Of a stretch of DNA of 64,000 nucleotides, positions 8,207-17,100 are shown in pieces; within the stretch, counting starts at the first letter, position 1; each line of letters opens with the position of its first letter. The stretch spans positions 183,457 through 247,456 of the forward strand of contig JAEUTP010000007.1 of assembly GCA_016787705.1 (NCBI GenBank). The letters run 5' to 3'. Under the pieces are notes generated by a model. That model searched no databases and was not told where the DNA came from. It saw only the letters and a list, made by a program, of their open reading frames with translations. The stretch is from Bacteroidia bacterium (GTDB lineage: Bacteria; Bacteroidota; Bacteroidia; B-17B0; Aurantibacillaceae). Both the position numbers and the translations under genes were made by a program.

Positions 8207-8743
8207 ATGGAAAATAATATTGAGTTTACAAATAACATTAAGCCAATTGGCCGCCCGCAACTCTTATCAGTTATCTGTGTGTTAACCTGGGCATGTTGCG
8301 CACTTTTATTGATCTCATCTTTATCAGGGCTAATAACCCAATCTCCCGAAAAACAGCAGGAACAAATTGAACAAATGCGCCGCATTAGTCCCGAAGCGGC
8401 CGATAAACTTGAAGCTGCCATTGCAGATGAAGGTGGTACAAAAAAAATACTAACCACCTTGCTTAATATTGCTGCAATAGCATTATGCGCTTTTGGAGCT
8501 GTGCAAATGTGGAATTTAAAACAAACCGGATTTTATTTTTATCTTGTGGGCGAAGTATTGCCCTACATTGGTCTATTAATAAGCGGTACAGGCGCCATGT
8601 CTGCAGTTGCTTCAATGGCCGGTGGAATGGGTGGTGCCATCATTGGCATTGTAATAACGCTAATGGTAATTTTTGATGTGGTATTTATAGTGCTGTATGC
8701 TATAAATTTAAAATACATGGTTCCGCCAAGCCAGTTCGATTAA
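8207..8743 (+). CDS. Small multi-pass membrane protein, paralogue C
   Basis: 178 residues, the third copy of the local paralogue family: RPQLLSVICVLTWACCALL, then a charged loop (QSPEKQQEQIEQMRRISPEAADKL), MWNLKQTGFYFYLVGE, a Gly/Ala-rich segment (SMAGGMGGAIIGIV), and a final YAINLKYM. A 137-nt gap separates it from paralogue B, so it probably has its own promoter. The POT transporter starts 7 nt after its stop and may be co-transcribed. Function unknown. Confidence 0.75.
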   Translation: MENNIEFTNNIKPIGRPQLLSVICVLTWACCALLLISSLSGLITQSPEKQQEQIEQMRRISPEAADKLEAAIADEGGTKKILTTLLNIAAIALCAFGAVQMWNLKQTGFYFYLVGEVLPYIGLLISGTGAMSAVASMAGGMGGAIIGIVITLMVIFDVVFIVLYAINLKYMVPPSQFD

Positions 8744-8750
8744 AAAATTT

Positions 8751-10421
8751 ATGGAGTCAAAACATCCTAAGGGATTATTCTTTTTAGTGTTCACCGAATT
8801 TTGGGAACGCTTTGGTTACTATTTAATGATCGGCATATTTTTTCTTTACATGACTGCCGATGAAAAAGCCGGTGGCATGGGATGGGATAATGCAACCGGT
8901 GCAGATATTTTTGGAACCTTTATTGCATTGGCTTACTTAACACCATTTATGGGCGGTTTGTTGGCCGACTTAAAATTAGGCTACCGTTTCTCCATTACCC
9001 TTGGCGGTATTTTAATGGGTGTTGGTTATTGTATGTTGGCCATTCCCGAAAAGTGGGCCTTTTTTACCTCATTAGCAGTAATGGTTGTTGGTAATGGTTT
9101 TTTTAAACCAAACATTGCAACACTCTTAGGTAATTTGTATAACGATCCGCGTTACCGCGCCAATAAAGACACCGGCTACAATCTTTTTTATATGGGCATA
9201 AATGTGGGCGCGCTTATTTGCAATTTTGTGGCTGCCATTATGCGTAATAAAATTGGCTGGCATGGCGCATTCGTTACTGCAGGTATTGGTATGTTTTTAG
9301 GCGTGATTACTTTTTGGATTGGCATGAAAAATTACAAGCATGTTGATGTGCGCAAAGAACCTAAGCCCGAGGACAAGCCTTTTATTATGCAATTTGTTAA
9401 AGTACTAATAACCGGATTGGCTTTTGCCGTTGCAGGCTGGATCTTACCAAATGCTATTGCCGGTAAGGAGAATGAAATATTTACCATTATGGGAAGCCAA
9501 AGCACCGATGCCTTTTTTATGTTTTGTATCCCTGTAGTTTATTTTTATTCATCTATTTACAAAAAAGCAAATGCGGAAGAGCGCAAACCGTTAGGCACGA
9601 TGTTTACTATCTTTATTATTGTAATTTTGTTTTGGGCCATCTTTAAACAAAACGGTACCGCATTAACAACCTATGCAGAGTATTATACAGATAGGGAAGC
9701 GCCAACAGCAATAACCGGTGTAACCAAAACCTTTGGCTTTTCAGAAGAATTAGCTGCAACAAACAAAGAAGTTAGCCAGGTAGACGAACAATTCAGGAAA
9801 ATAAAAGGTGCAGATGGCAAGCCAATTAAATGTATGGATTACCCTTTATACTTTAAAAATATTGATAGTTCAAAAATGCCTGCACAAGGCCAATCCATTA
9901 ATTTGGTGAATACAGAGATCTTTCAGTCCATTAATCCTTTTTTTGTGGTAGCATTAACACCGTTAATTATTGCCTTTTTTGCTTTTATGCGCAAGCGAAA
10001 GAAAGAACCAACTACCGCTACAAAAATTGCGTATGGATTATTTATCAGCGCACTTTCTACCTTAGTGATGGTGGCAGCCGTTTATGTAACAAACAATGGT
10101 ATGCATAAAGCAAGCGCCTGGTGGCTAATTGGCAGTTATGGTGTTATAACGGTTGGCGAGTTGTTGCTTAGCCCTATGGGCTTATCAATGGTATCTAAAT
10201 TAGCGCCTTTGCGTTTGGCTGCTTTAATGATGGGTGGCTGGCAGCTGGCAACTTCCATAGGTAATAAATTAAGTGGCGTATTAGCAAAGAACTGGGATAA
10301 GTTTGATAACAAAGCCAATTATTTTTGGTTGAATTTTGCATTGCTCATGTTCGCTTTCATTATCATGATGCTTTTATTGAAACGACTGAATAAAGTTTTT
10401 CATGAAGGGAAAGAGAATTGA
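8751..10421 (+). CDS. POT family proton-coupled peptide transporter
   Basis: 556 residues and about 14 transmembrane helices. The N-terminal FTEFWERFGYYLM contains the family ExxERF(G)YY motif that couples proton and peptide binding. GNGFFKPNIATLLGNLY and the DTGYNLFYMGINVGA stretch are further PTR2/POT signatures. The family imports di- and tripeptides across the inner membrane. A long loop of about 80 residues (DREAPTAITGVTK to NTEIFQSINP) lies between helices in the second half, as is usual in Bacteroidota members. It starts 7 nt after paralogue C. Confidence 0.93.
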   Translation: MESKHPKGLFFLVFTEFWERFGYYLMIGIFFLYMTADEKAGGMGWDNATGADIFGTFIALAYLTPFMGGLLADLKLGYRFSITLGGILMGVGYCMLAIPEKWAFFTSLAVMVVGNGFFKPNIATLLGNLYNDPRYRANKDTGYNLFYMGINVGALICNFVAAIMRNKIGWHGAFVTAGIGMFLGVITFWIGMKNYKHVDVRKEPKPEDKPFIMQFVKVLITGLAFAVAGWILPNAIAGKENEIFTIMGSQSTDAFFMFCIPVVYFYSSIYKKANAEERKPLGTMFTIFIIVILFWAIFKQNGTALTTYAEYYTDREAPTAITGVTKTFGFSEELAATNKEVSQVDEQFRKIKGADGKPIKCMDYPLYFKNIDSSKMPAQGQSINLVNTEIFQSINPFFVVALTPLIIAFFAFMRKRKKEPTTATKIAYGLFISALSTLVMVAAVYVTNNGMHKASAWWLIGSYGVITVGELLLSPMGLSMVSKLAPLRLAALMMGGWQLATSIGNKLSGVLAKNWDKFDNKANYFWLNFALLMFAFIIMMLLLKRLNKVFHEGKEN

Positions 10422-10422
10422 T

Positions 10423-10618
10423 AAGCCACAAATTTCACTGATCTCACAGATTTTTTCATGTTACTTTAACAGCCACTAATTTCACTAAAAACACTAATTA
10501 TTTTTAATTTTGATTAGTGAAATAATTCTTCCAGAGATTATCGCTGGAAAATAAATTACACAAATCTAATTGTGTTTATGTAAATAAATAATCAGTGAAA
10601 TTTGTGTAATCTGCGGCT
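10423..10618. repeat. Complex nested palindromic intergenic element
   Basis: Outer arms AAGCCACAAATTTCACTGAT (left) and the inverse of ATCAGTGAAATTTGTGTAAT...GCGGCT (right) enclose several inner hairpins: ATTTCACTAA/TTAGTGAAAT, TTCCAG/CTGGAA and ACACAA/TTGTGT. The arm word is shared with 2613-2766. It fills most of the gap between the POT transporter and the convergent helicase gene. The remaining ~55 nt carry another stretch of the same low-complexity style and no gene. Confidence 0.7.
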
Positions 10619-10673
10619 ACTTTTTTCAATTTTAAAAAATCCGTGTTCTTAGTGTCCCCTTGGTGAAAAGATC

Positions 10674-12602
10674 TCATGCCCATTCCCACGCCGTTCTATA
10701 AGCCCCTTGTTTCTCACAATACTCTAAAAACGAATTGTAAAATTTGCTGGCGCCAATGGTAGAACTGTCGCCAATAACAACCAGTTTTTTCTTGGCGCGC
10801 GTAATGGCAACATTCATGCGACGCAGATCATTCAAAAATCCTATTTCCTGTTTTTCGTTGCTGCGCACCAACGAAATATAAATTACATCCCGCTCTTCGC
10901 CCTGAAAACCATCAATGGTTTTGATGCTAATAGAACTTAATTTTGTTTTATCAAATTCGTATTCGTTAACATTATCTTTTAACCATTCGCGTTGTTCTTT
11001 GTATGGAGAAATAACACCAATGCTTATGGCAGGTAAATTTTCATGCGTACCGTATTCAACCAAAAGCTGCTGTAAATGTTTAAACAACACATCTCCTTCT
11101 TTAGGATTAAAATGACTCAGTGTTTCAGGATTCTGAATTTCATCAAAGCCGCAACCTGCAGTATCAATAAATTCTATCGACTTGCTCAGCATCGAATTTT
11201 CATCATTCAACAACACCTGCGCCGAAACACTTTCGTCGGCAATTAATTCGTTACCATAAAAATAATTATTGCTAAAGCCCATAATGGCGGCATTCATGCG
11301 GTACTGACGTGTCAATAAAGAAACTGCTTCTTTATATTTGATGCACTTATCTAAAAGTGTTTCATCTAGTCCGCCTTTTTTCGCTTCAATGCTTTTTACA
11401 ACAGGTGGCAATTGAAAATGATCACCACTCAAAATTAAACGTTTGCATTTTAATAATGGTATCCACACCATTGGCTCTAGTGCCTGCGATGCTTCATCAA
11501 AAAACAAGGTGTCAAAACGTTTCTTTGCTAAACCACGATGTGTGCTTGTTACTGGGGTACAACAAATCACCTGCGTGGTCTTAAATAACTCATCAACAAT
11601 ATAATCTTCCAATAAACGCGCTTCTTTAATGCAATTTTTTGCTTCATTATAAAATGCCGTGCGTTGTTGCGCTTCTTCTTTTCCAAAAACACGTTTGTAT
11701 TTTCCGGCCATGCGAAAATATTCTTCTGCATTGCGTCGTAAATTTTTTATGTCTTTGTAATAAGGTGATGAAGCGATCCTTCCATCCACGCTGCTGTTTT
11801 GTAATTCGTCTGAGATCCTTGCCGGGTGACCTAAACGAAGTACATCAATTCCCAACTCAACTAGTTTTTCGGTGATAAGATCAACAGCGGAGTTTGTTGG
11901 GGCACAAACCAAAATTTGTTTTTCTGTTTGTAAAGTTAAACGAATGGCCTGTACTATGCTGGTGGTTTTACCGGTGCCGGGCGGACCATGAACAACGCCA
12001 ATACCATTTACACTTAAAATATGACGTACCGCTTTGTTTTGTGAAAGATTTAATTGCGGGATTAAAATATCATTATTTGGTTTTTCGAAAGAGAGTGGGT
12101 GTACACCTTCAATCATTTCACGCAATTCTTCCAATCTATTATTTCTTGCACCAATAACAACATCCAGTGCATTTTGCATTTCGTTATAGCTGTTATCATC
12201 AAATTGTATATTTATGCCCAGCTTACCGTCGTAAGCCCAGTCAGGTAACTCATCAGAATGAATAATTAATTTTAATGAATTTTTAGAAACAGATTTTATA
12301 GTGCCTGTAATTTCATTTGTTTCATCATTGGCATTACTAAAAAGACTAACGTTTTTTCCCGAACTAAATTGATGCGGTTTGTCAATTTGTGTTGTACGCT
12401 CAATTTCCAAGTGTAAAAGATCGCCCGAACCTAATTCTTCATTATTTATTTTTATAGGATACCAGGTAACACCGTTCTTTTTACGCTGATCTAAAGTGAC
12501 ACGCAAAAATTGTTCTTTGTATAAACGATAATCTTCTTCGCGCTCTATCGTTAATAATTTTTTTAAGCCTTTTAAACGTTCAATGGCTGAGGTTGTTGCC
12601 AT
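10674..12602 (-). CDS. UPF1/IGHMBP2-like superfamily 1 DNA/RNA helicase
   Basis: 642 residues. An N-terminal beta-barrel-like region (about 20-150) precedes the helicase core. Walker A is GPPGTGKT (206-213), motif II is FFDEASQALEP, motif III is LSGDHFQLPP, and the C-terminal RecA domain has LLTRQYRM, TIDGFQGEERDVIYISLVRS and RRMNVAITRAKKKLVVIGD. This order is that of SF1B UPF1-like enzymes (AAA_11/AAA_12), typically 5'-3' helicases on RNA or DNA. Its start codon overlaps the upstream gene's stop (TAATG). The cellular role in bacteria is not well defined. Confidence 0.92.
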   Translation of the reverse strand: MATTSAIERLKGLKKLLTIEREEDYRLYKEQFLRVTLDQRKKNGVTWYPIKINNEELGSGDLLHLEIERTTQIDKPHQFSSGKNVSLFSNANDETNEITGTIKSVSKNSLKLIIHSDELPDWAYDGKLGINIQFDDNSYNEMQNALDVVIGARNNRLEELREMIEGVHPLSFEKPNNDILIPQLNLSQNKAVRHILSVNGIGVVHGPPGTGKTTSIVQAIRLTLQTEKQILVCAPTNSAVDLITEKLVELGIDVLRLGHPARISDELQNSSVDGRIASSPYYKDIKNLRRNAEEYFRMAGKYKRVFGKEEAQQRTAFYNEAKNCIKEARLLEDYIVDELFKTTQVICCTPVTSTHRGLAKKRFDTLFFDEASQALEPMVWIPLLKCKRLILSGDHFQLPPVVKSIEAKKGGLDETLLDKCIKYKEAVSLLTRQYRMNAAIMGFSNNYFYGNELIADESVSAQVLLNDENSMLSKSIEFIDTAGCGFDEIQNPETLSHFNPKEGDVLFKHLQQLLVEYGTHENLPAISIGVISPYKEQREWLKDNVNEYEFDKTKLSSISIKTIDGFQGEERDVIYISLVRSNEKQEIGFLNDLRRMNVAITRAKKKLVVIGDSSTIGASKFYNSFLEYCEKQGAYRTAWEWA

Positions 12603-13495
12603 TAGTTATTGGTTTTATTTTTAAGCTCAGCGCGTAACTGGCTGCTTGTTTTCTTAGAGCCATCATGGCTCCAGCCCGGCGGACCAAAAACATACATGAT
12701 CTTATCTTTAAAAGAAGATTTCTTTTTAAGATCGGCAAAAATATTTCTCCATTCATGAAAAACCATTTTTATAGGATGATGTGTAGCAATGTTTTCAGTT
12801 AAGCCATACTTTACCGGATCACTTTCTTCCTCTGCCTGAAAAGTACCAAACAATTTATCCCAAAATACTAAAAGCATTCCCATGTTCTTATCTAAATAAC
12901 GTACGTTGCTGCCATGGTGAACACGGTGATGAGAAGGGGTGATGATAATGTATTCTAAGAAGCCTAATTTATTAATAGTTTGTGTATGTGCTAAAATGCC
13001 AAAAATTTGTGTGGCGCTATAAACGAACATAATGTCAATTGCCTTAAAGCCTAATAATGCCAAAGGAATAAAATAAATAAAACGGTAAAGTGGTTGAAAA
13101 ACAGAAGAGCGGAAGCCAACCGTAAAATTAAATTCTTCGCTGCTATGATGTGTTACATGTACTGCCCAAAAGAAACGGCAATAATGATCAATGCGGTGGA
13201 GCCAGTAATACATAAAGTCTTCTGCAATAACTAAAATTATCCAGTATAAAACGGTATGTTCACCGTAATCAATAAAAGCAAATTGAAAAAAATAATTTAA
13301 GATCAATAAACAAACACCTCTTATCAAAATATCCAAACCCATATTTAAAGATGTGAGATAGATATTTGAAAGTAAGCCTTTGGTTGTATATAAACCTTTA
13401 TTTTTAAAATAAGAATAAAAGAATTCGAAGCCAATAACAATGGCATAGATAGGCACAGAAATTAAAACTAATAAGGATTCTCTAAACTCGTTCAT
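12602..13495 (-). CDS. Fatty acid hydroxylase / sterol desaturase superfamily protein
   Basis: 297 residues with four or more membrane helices and the di-iron histidine clusters in the expected order: HRIDH, HVTHHS and HHRVHH. Members hydroxylate or desaturate lipid chains using two iron atoms, oxygen and an electron donor; the substrate here cannot be told. The C-terminal part (FGPPGWSHDGSK) is typical of the Bacteroidota branch. It is the first gene of a two-gene unit with the helicase. A TAAATTTG box lies 7 nt upstream of the start. Confidence 0.88.
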   Translation of the reverse strand: MNEFRESLLVLISVPIYAIVIGFEFFYSYFKNKGLYTTKGLLSNIYLTSLNMGLDILIRGVCLLILNYFFQFAFIDYGEHTVLYWIILVIAEDFMYYWLHRIDHYCRFFWAVHVTHHSSEEFNFTVGFRSSVFQPLYRFIYFIPLALLGFKAIDIMFVYSATQIFGILAHTQTINKLGFLEYIIITPSHHRVHHGSNVRYLDKNMGMLLVFWDKLFGTFQAEEESDPVKYGLTENIATHHPIKMVFHEWRNIFADLKKKSSFKDKIMYVFGPPGWSHDGSKKTSSQLRAELKNKTNN

Positions 13496-13502
13496 TCGCC
13501 TG

Positions 13503-13510
13503 CAAATTTA
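13503..13510 (-). promoter_or_regulatory. TAnnTTTG -7 box before the fatty acid hydroxylase gene
   Basis: Minus-strand TAAATTTG, 7 nt from the ATG; no clear -33 TTTG is seen. The short distance would leave almost no leader. Confidence 0.4.
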
Positions 13511-13537
13511 CTCAGAATCTTTGAAATTTTAGCCGAA

Positions 13538-14068
13538 TTATTTCCAGCCTTTTCGTTTTTTTAACTCTGTAATATGCGCCAAATGGTGTTTGCAGTGCCA
13601 GGCATACATTCCTGTACTTTCATGTAGAGATAATTCTTTTCCTTTTTCGGGATGGATAAAGCTGCGATTAAATTCTTCATCTTTCATGTTTTTTAATACT
13701 GTTACCCAACGCAAATGAACGTTTTCAATAATGGATAACGAAGGCTCAACAGGCAATGTTTTTCCATCTGCCAGTTCGGCCCACAAAGCTTCGGCATATG
13801 GTTTTATAGTAGGTGTGTTTTCTGTTAAGGCCATTTTAATACGAATAAATGCATTGATGTGGCTATCAGCGCAATGATGTACCACTTGTCTCACCGTCCA
13901 GCCATTCGGCCTGTAAGGAGTGTCTAGTTGCTCATCTGTTAGGCCTTCTACCTCTTGTTTTATTTTTTTTGGAAATTGTTCAATAACAGAAATTGCTTCC
14001 GATAAAATTTCTTTAGTAAAAACATTTGGTTTTTGATAATGGCCAATAGGATATTTTAGCTCTTCCAT
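13538..14068 (-). CDS. DinB/YfiT family thiol S-transferase-like protein
   Basis: 176 residues. The N-terminal YPIGHYQKP and the NGWTVRQVVHHCADSHINA stretch are characteristic of the YfiT branch of the DinB four-helix bundle, and the C-terminal HCKHHLAHI supplies the other metal-binding histidines. Characterised relatives (BstA) are metal-dependent bacillithiol S-transferases, so a low-molecular-weight-thiol conjugation role is likely but not proven. It is a single gene, 42 nt upstream of the fatty acid hydroxylase gene on the same strand. Confidence 0.85.
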   Translation of the reverse strand: MEELKYPIGHYQKPNVFTKEILSEAISVIEQFPKKIKQEVEGLTDEQLDTPYRPNGWTVRQVVHHCADSHINAFIRIKMALTENTPTIKPYAEALWAELADGKTLPVEPSLSIIENVHLRWVTVLKNMKDEEFNRSFIHPEKGKELSLHESTGMYAWHCKHHLAHITELKKRKGWK

Positions 14069-14132
14069 AATTTTTATATTTCAATATAAAATTACAGAAT
14101 ATTATTAATACTATCTGAAGAGAGAGGAAGGC

Positions 14133-17100
14133 TTAACGTATAATAGCAATATGACCGGTTTTAGTAAATACCTTACCATTATATAATGTATACGTGATCA
14201 GATAATTGTAAATATCTTCTTTAACGGCTTGCCCTTTAAATGTTCCGTCCCAAGTATCGGCTATTTCTTTCCATTTAAATATCTCATTGCCCCAACGGTC
14301 AAATACCGAGCCTGTAAATTGTGTAACACACGAACCGCCTAGTATTTTATAGTCTTCATTTAACCCATCATTGTTTGGTGTAAAAGTATTTGGCATATAA
14401 AAATCGCCTTTACCACAGCCGGCTTCCACAACATAATACGTTGTATCCATGCAACCCATATCGTTTTTTGCCACAAGCGCAGTTAAATATTTACCGGGGT
14501 ATTCGTAATTAGCGGTAAAAACCTGGTTTGTTGAAGTTTGACCATTTCCAAAATCCCAGTTAATTTCTGTTGCGCCAACCGATGTATTTGTAAATGTTAA
14601 AGCTCCCGGGTATTCAACATAATTACTTTCAGGAATGAATGAAGCAACCACATCACTTACATTTAAAGCAATTACGGATGTACTTGAACAAGCACCATTA
14701 GTTCCTACAAGAGTTAGTGTTGAATTGTGTGAAGGACTAACGGTTAACGGATTGCCAAAATGATAGATGCCGTTTACATACCACTCTAAAACGTTTGCCC
14801 CGCTTGCTGTATAAGTTACAGAGGTTCCTGGGCAGATCAGCAGATCTCCGGGAGAGAAAACAAGATCTGGTTTAATATTCACTACAACCTGGGTGCTTGC
14901 AGTTGCAGGACAAACGCCGTTGGCACTGGTTACAATATAAGTTGTTGTAACTGTTGGACTAACGGTTACTACGTTGCCGTTCATATTTCCGGGACTCCAT
15001 GTATAACCATTTGTTGCGCCCGATACAGATAAGGTGGCAGAGGATCCAAGACATATTGAAGGACTGTTTAACTGAAGCGTTGGTGTTGGTATAACGTTTA
15101 CCGTTGCATTAGCTGTATAAGTACAACCACCTGCAAGAACAGATAAACTATAGGCTGTTGTTGATGCTGGTGAAACAATGATCGTTTGAGTGGTTCCACC
15201 ATTGCTCCATGAATAAGAAGTGCCGCTTAATGTAGTTCCAACTACTGCTGTTTGCCCCTGGCAAATAGTTGCATTGTTAACCGGCGCCAGCAGACCATTA
15301 ATTACAGTTACACTTGCTGTAGCCTGTGAACTGCAAGTGCCATTAGCACCAATAACTGTGTACGTTGTGCCAATAGCAGGGTTTACGCTTATTGAACTGC
15401 TTTGTGTGCCGGATGGTAACCATGTGTAATTGGTTGCACCACTTGCTGTGAGCGTTGCTGTACCCCCATTGCAAATACTTGCATTGGCAGTAGTAACTGT
15501 TGGTGTTGGACTAATAGTTAAATTATAAATCGACGCAACCGTACAAGAACCTGCTCCCGCAATAACCGTATAATTTGTATTGGCAAGTGGTGTAACAGAA
15601 ATACTTGGTGTATTATTTGATCCATTTGACCATGAATAAGATGTAGCACCTGTAGCAGTAATGGTTGAATTACCCCCGGCACAAACCGGGCTTGAACTTA
15701 AATTTATAACCGGTAGTGCATTTACAGTAACATTAGCAACATTACTGCCTGTACAAGTTCCTTTGCTGCCGGTAACGGTATAAGATGTATTAACAGTTGG
15801 ATTTACAAAAATAGTTTGTGTAACGGCGGCATTGCTCCAAAGATAATTTGTTGCCGTACTGGTAGCAATTAGCGTGGCTGTTTGTCCGGAGCAAATAGTT
15901 GGTGAGTTTACAGATACAGAAAGGTTAGCTCCTATAACAATAGAGGCTGTTGTTATAGCTGTACAATTATTTATTGCCCCAATTACCGTATAGATAGTGG
16001 TTGCAGCAGGAGCAGCTGTAAATGTTTGACTTACAACATTTGGTCCCGGCGTCGGATCCCATGTGTACGATGTAGCACCGTTAGCTGTTAAAGTTGCTAC
16101 CTGGCCGGCACATACGGTTATACTTGCAGCGCTTAATGTTGGCGTTGGAGTTACAAATACAGTGGTGCTTAGGCTTGAAGAACATCCGCCTGTAGTTCCC
16201 GTAACAGTGTAAACCGTTGTTAATGACGGTGAAAGAATATTTGTTGCAGTTGCGGTACCATCATTCCATAAATAGTTAGTTGCACCCGCAGCTGTTAAAG
16301 TTGCTGATTGGCCTGCACAAATGCTGGCAGTGTTTGTAGTAACCGTTGGAGTTGAATTTACAGTTACAATGGTTGTGTTAGACACAACACAACCACCGGC
16401 TAATGTTGCGGTAATCGTATAAGGTGTTGTTGTAAGAGGATTAACGGTAACGGTTTGTGTTGAGCCGCCCATACTCCATGTGTAAGAAGCTGCAGAGCCA
16501 GCAATAAGTGAGGCCGTTTGCCCGGAGCAAATAGTTGGTGAATTTACACTTATAGTACCGCTTGTATTAATAAAAATATTTGTAGTTGTTGACGAAGTAC
16601 AGGCCCCATTAGCACCTGTTACAGTATAGGTTGTATTTACAATTGGGTTGGCAGTAATACTTTGCGTTGTTGCGCCTGTGCTCCAGGTATATGTTGTTGC
16701 GCCCAATGCAGAAATAGTTGCTGTTTGCCCCGCACAAATTGTTCCATTGGTTGCGGTAACCGTTGGATTTGAATTTACTGTAACAGTAGATGTGCCTATA
16801 ACATTACACCCCCCCGCAGTAACAGCATTTACAGTATATACTGTTGTGGTTGTGGGATTAACACTAACGGTTTGCGTATTTGGTCCTGTACTCCATGTAT
16901 AGGATGTTGCTGCGCCTGCTGTTAATGTTGCCGTTTGCCCTATGCAAATAGTTGGTGAATTAACAACAATCGATCCAATGGCTCCTACTACAATACTTGC
17001 AGTGGCTGAAGATGTACATGTGCCATTTGCGCCAACCACTGTATATGATGTAGTTGTAGCGGGCGATGCGGTAATACTTGAATTGTTTGAGGCTGTTGGC

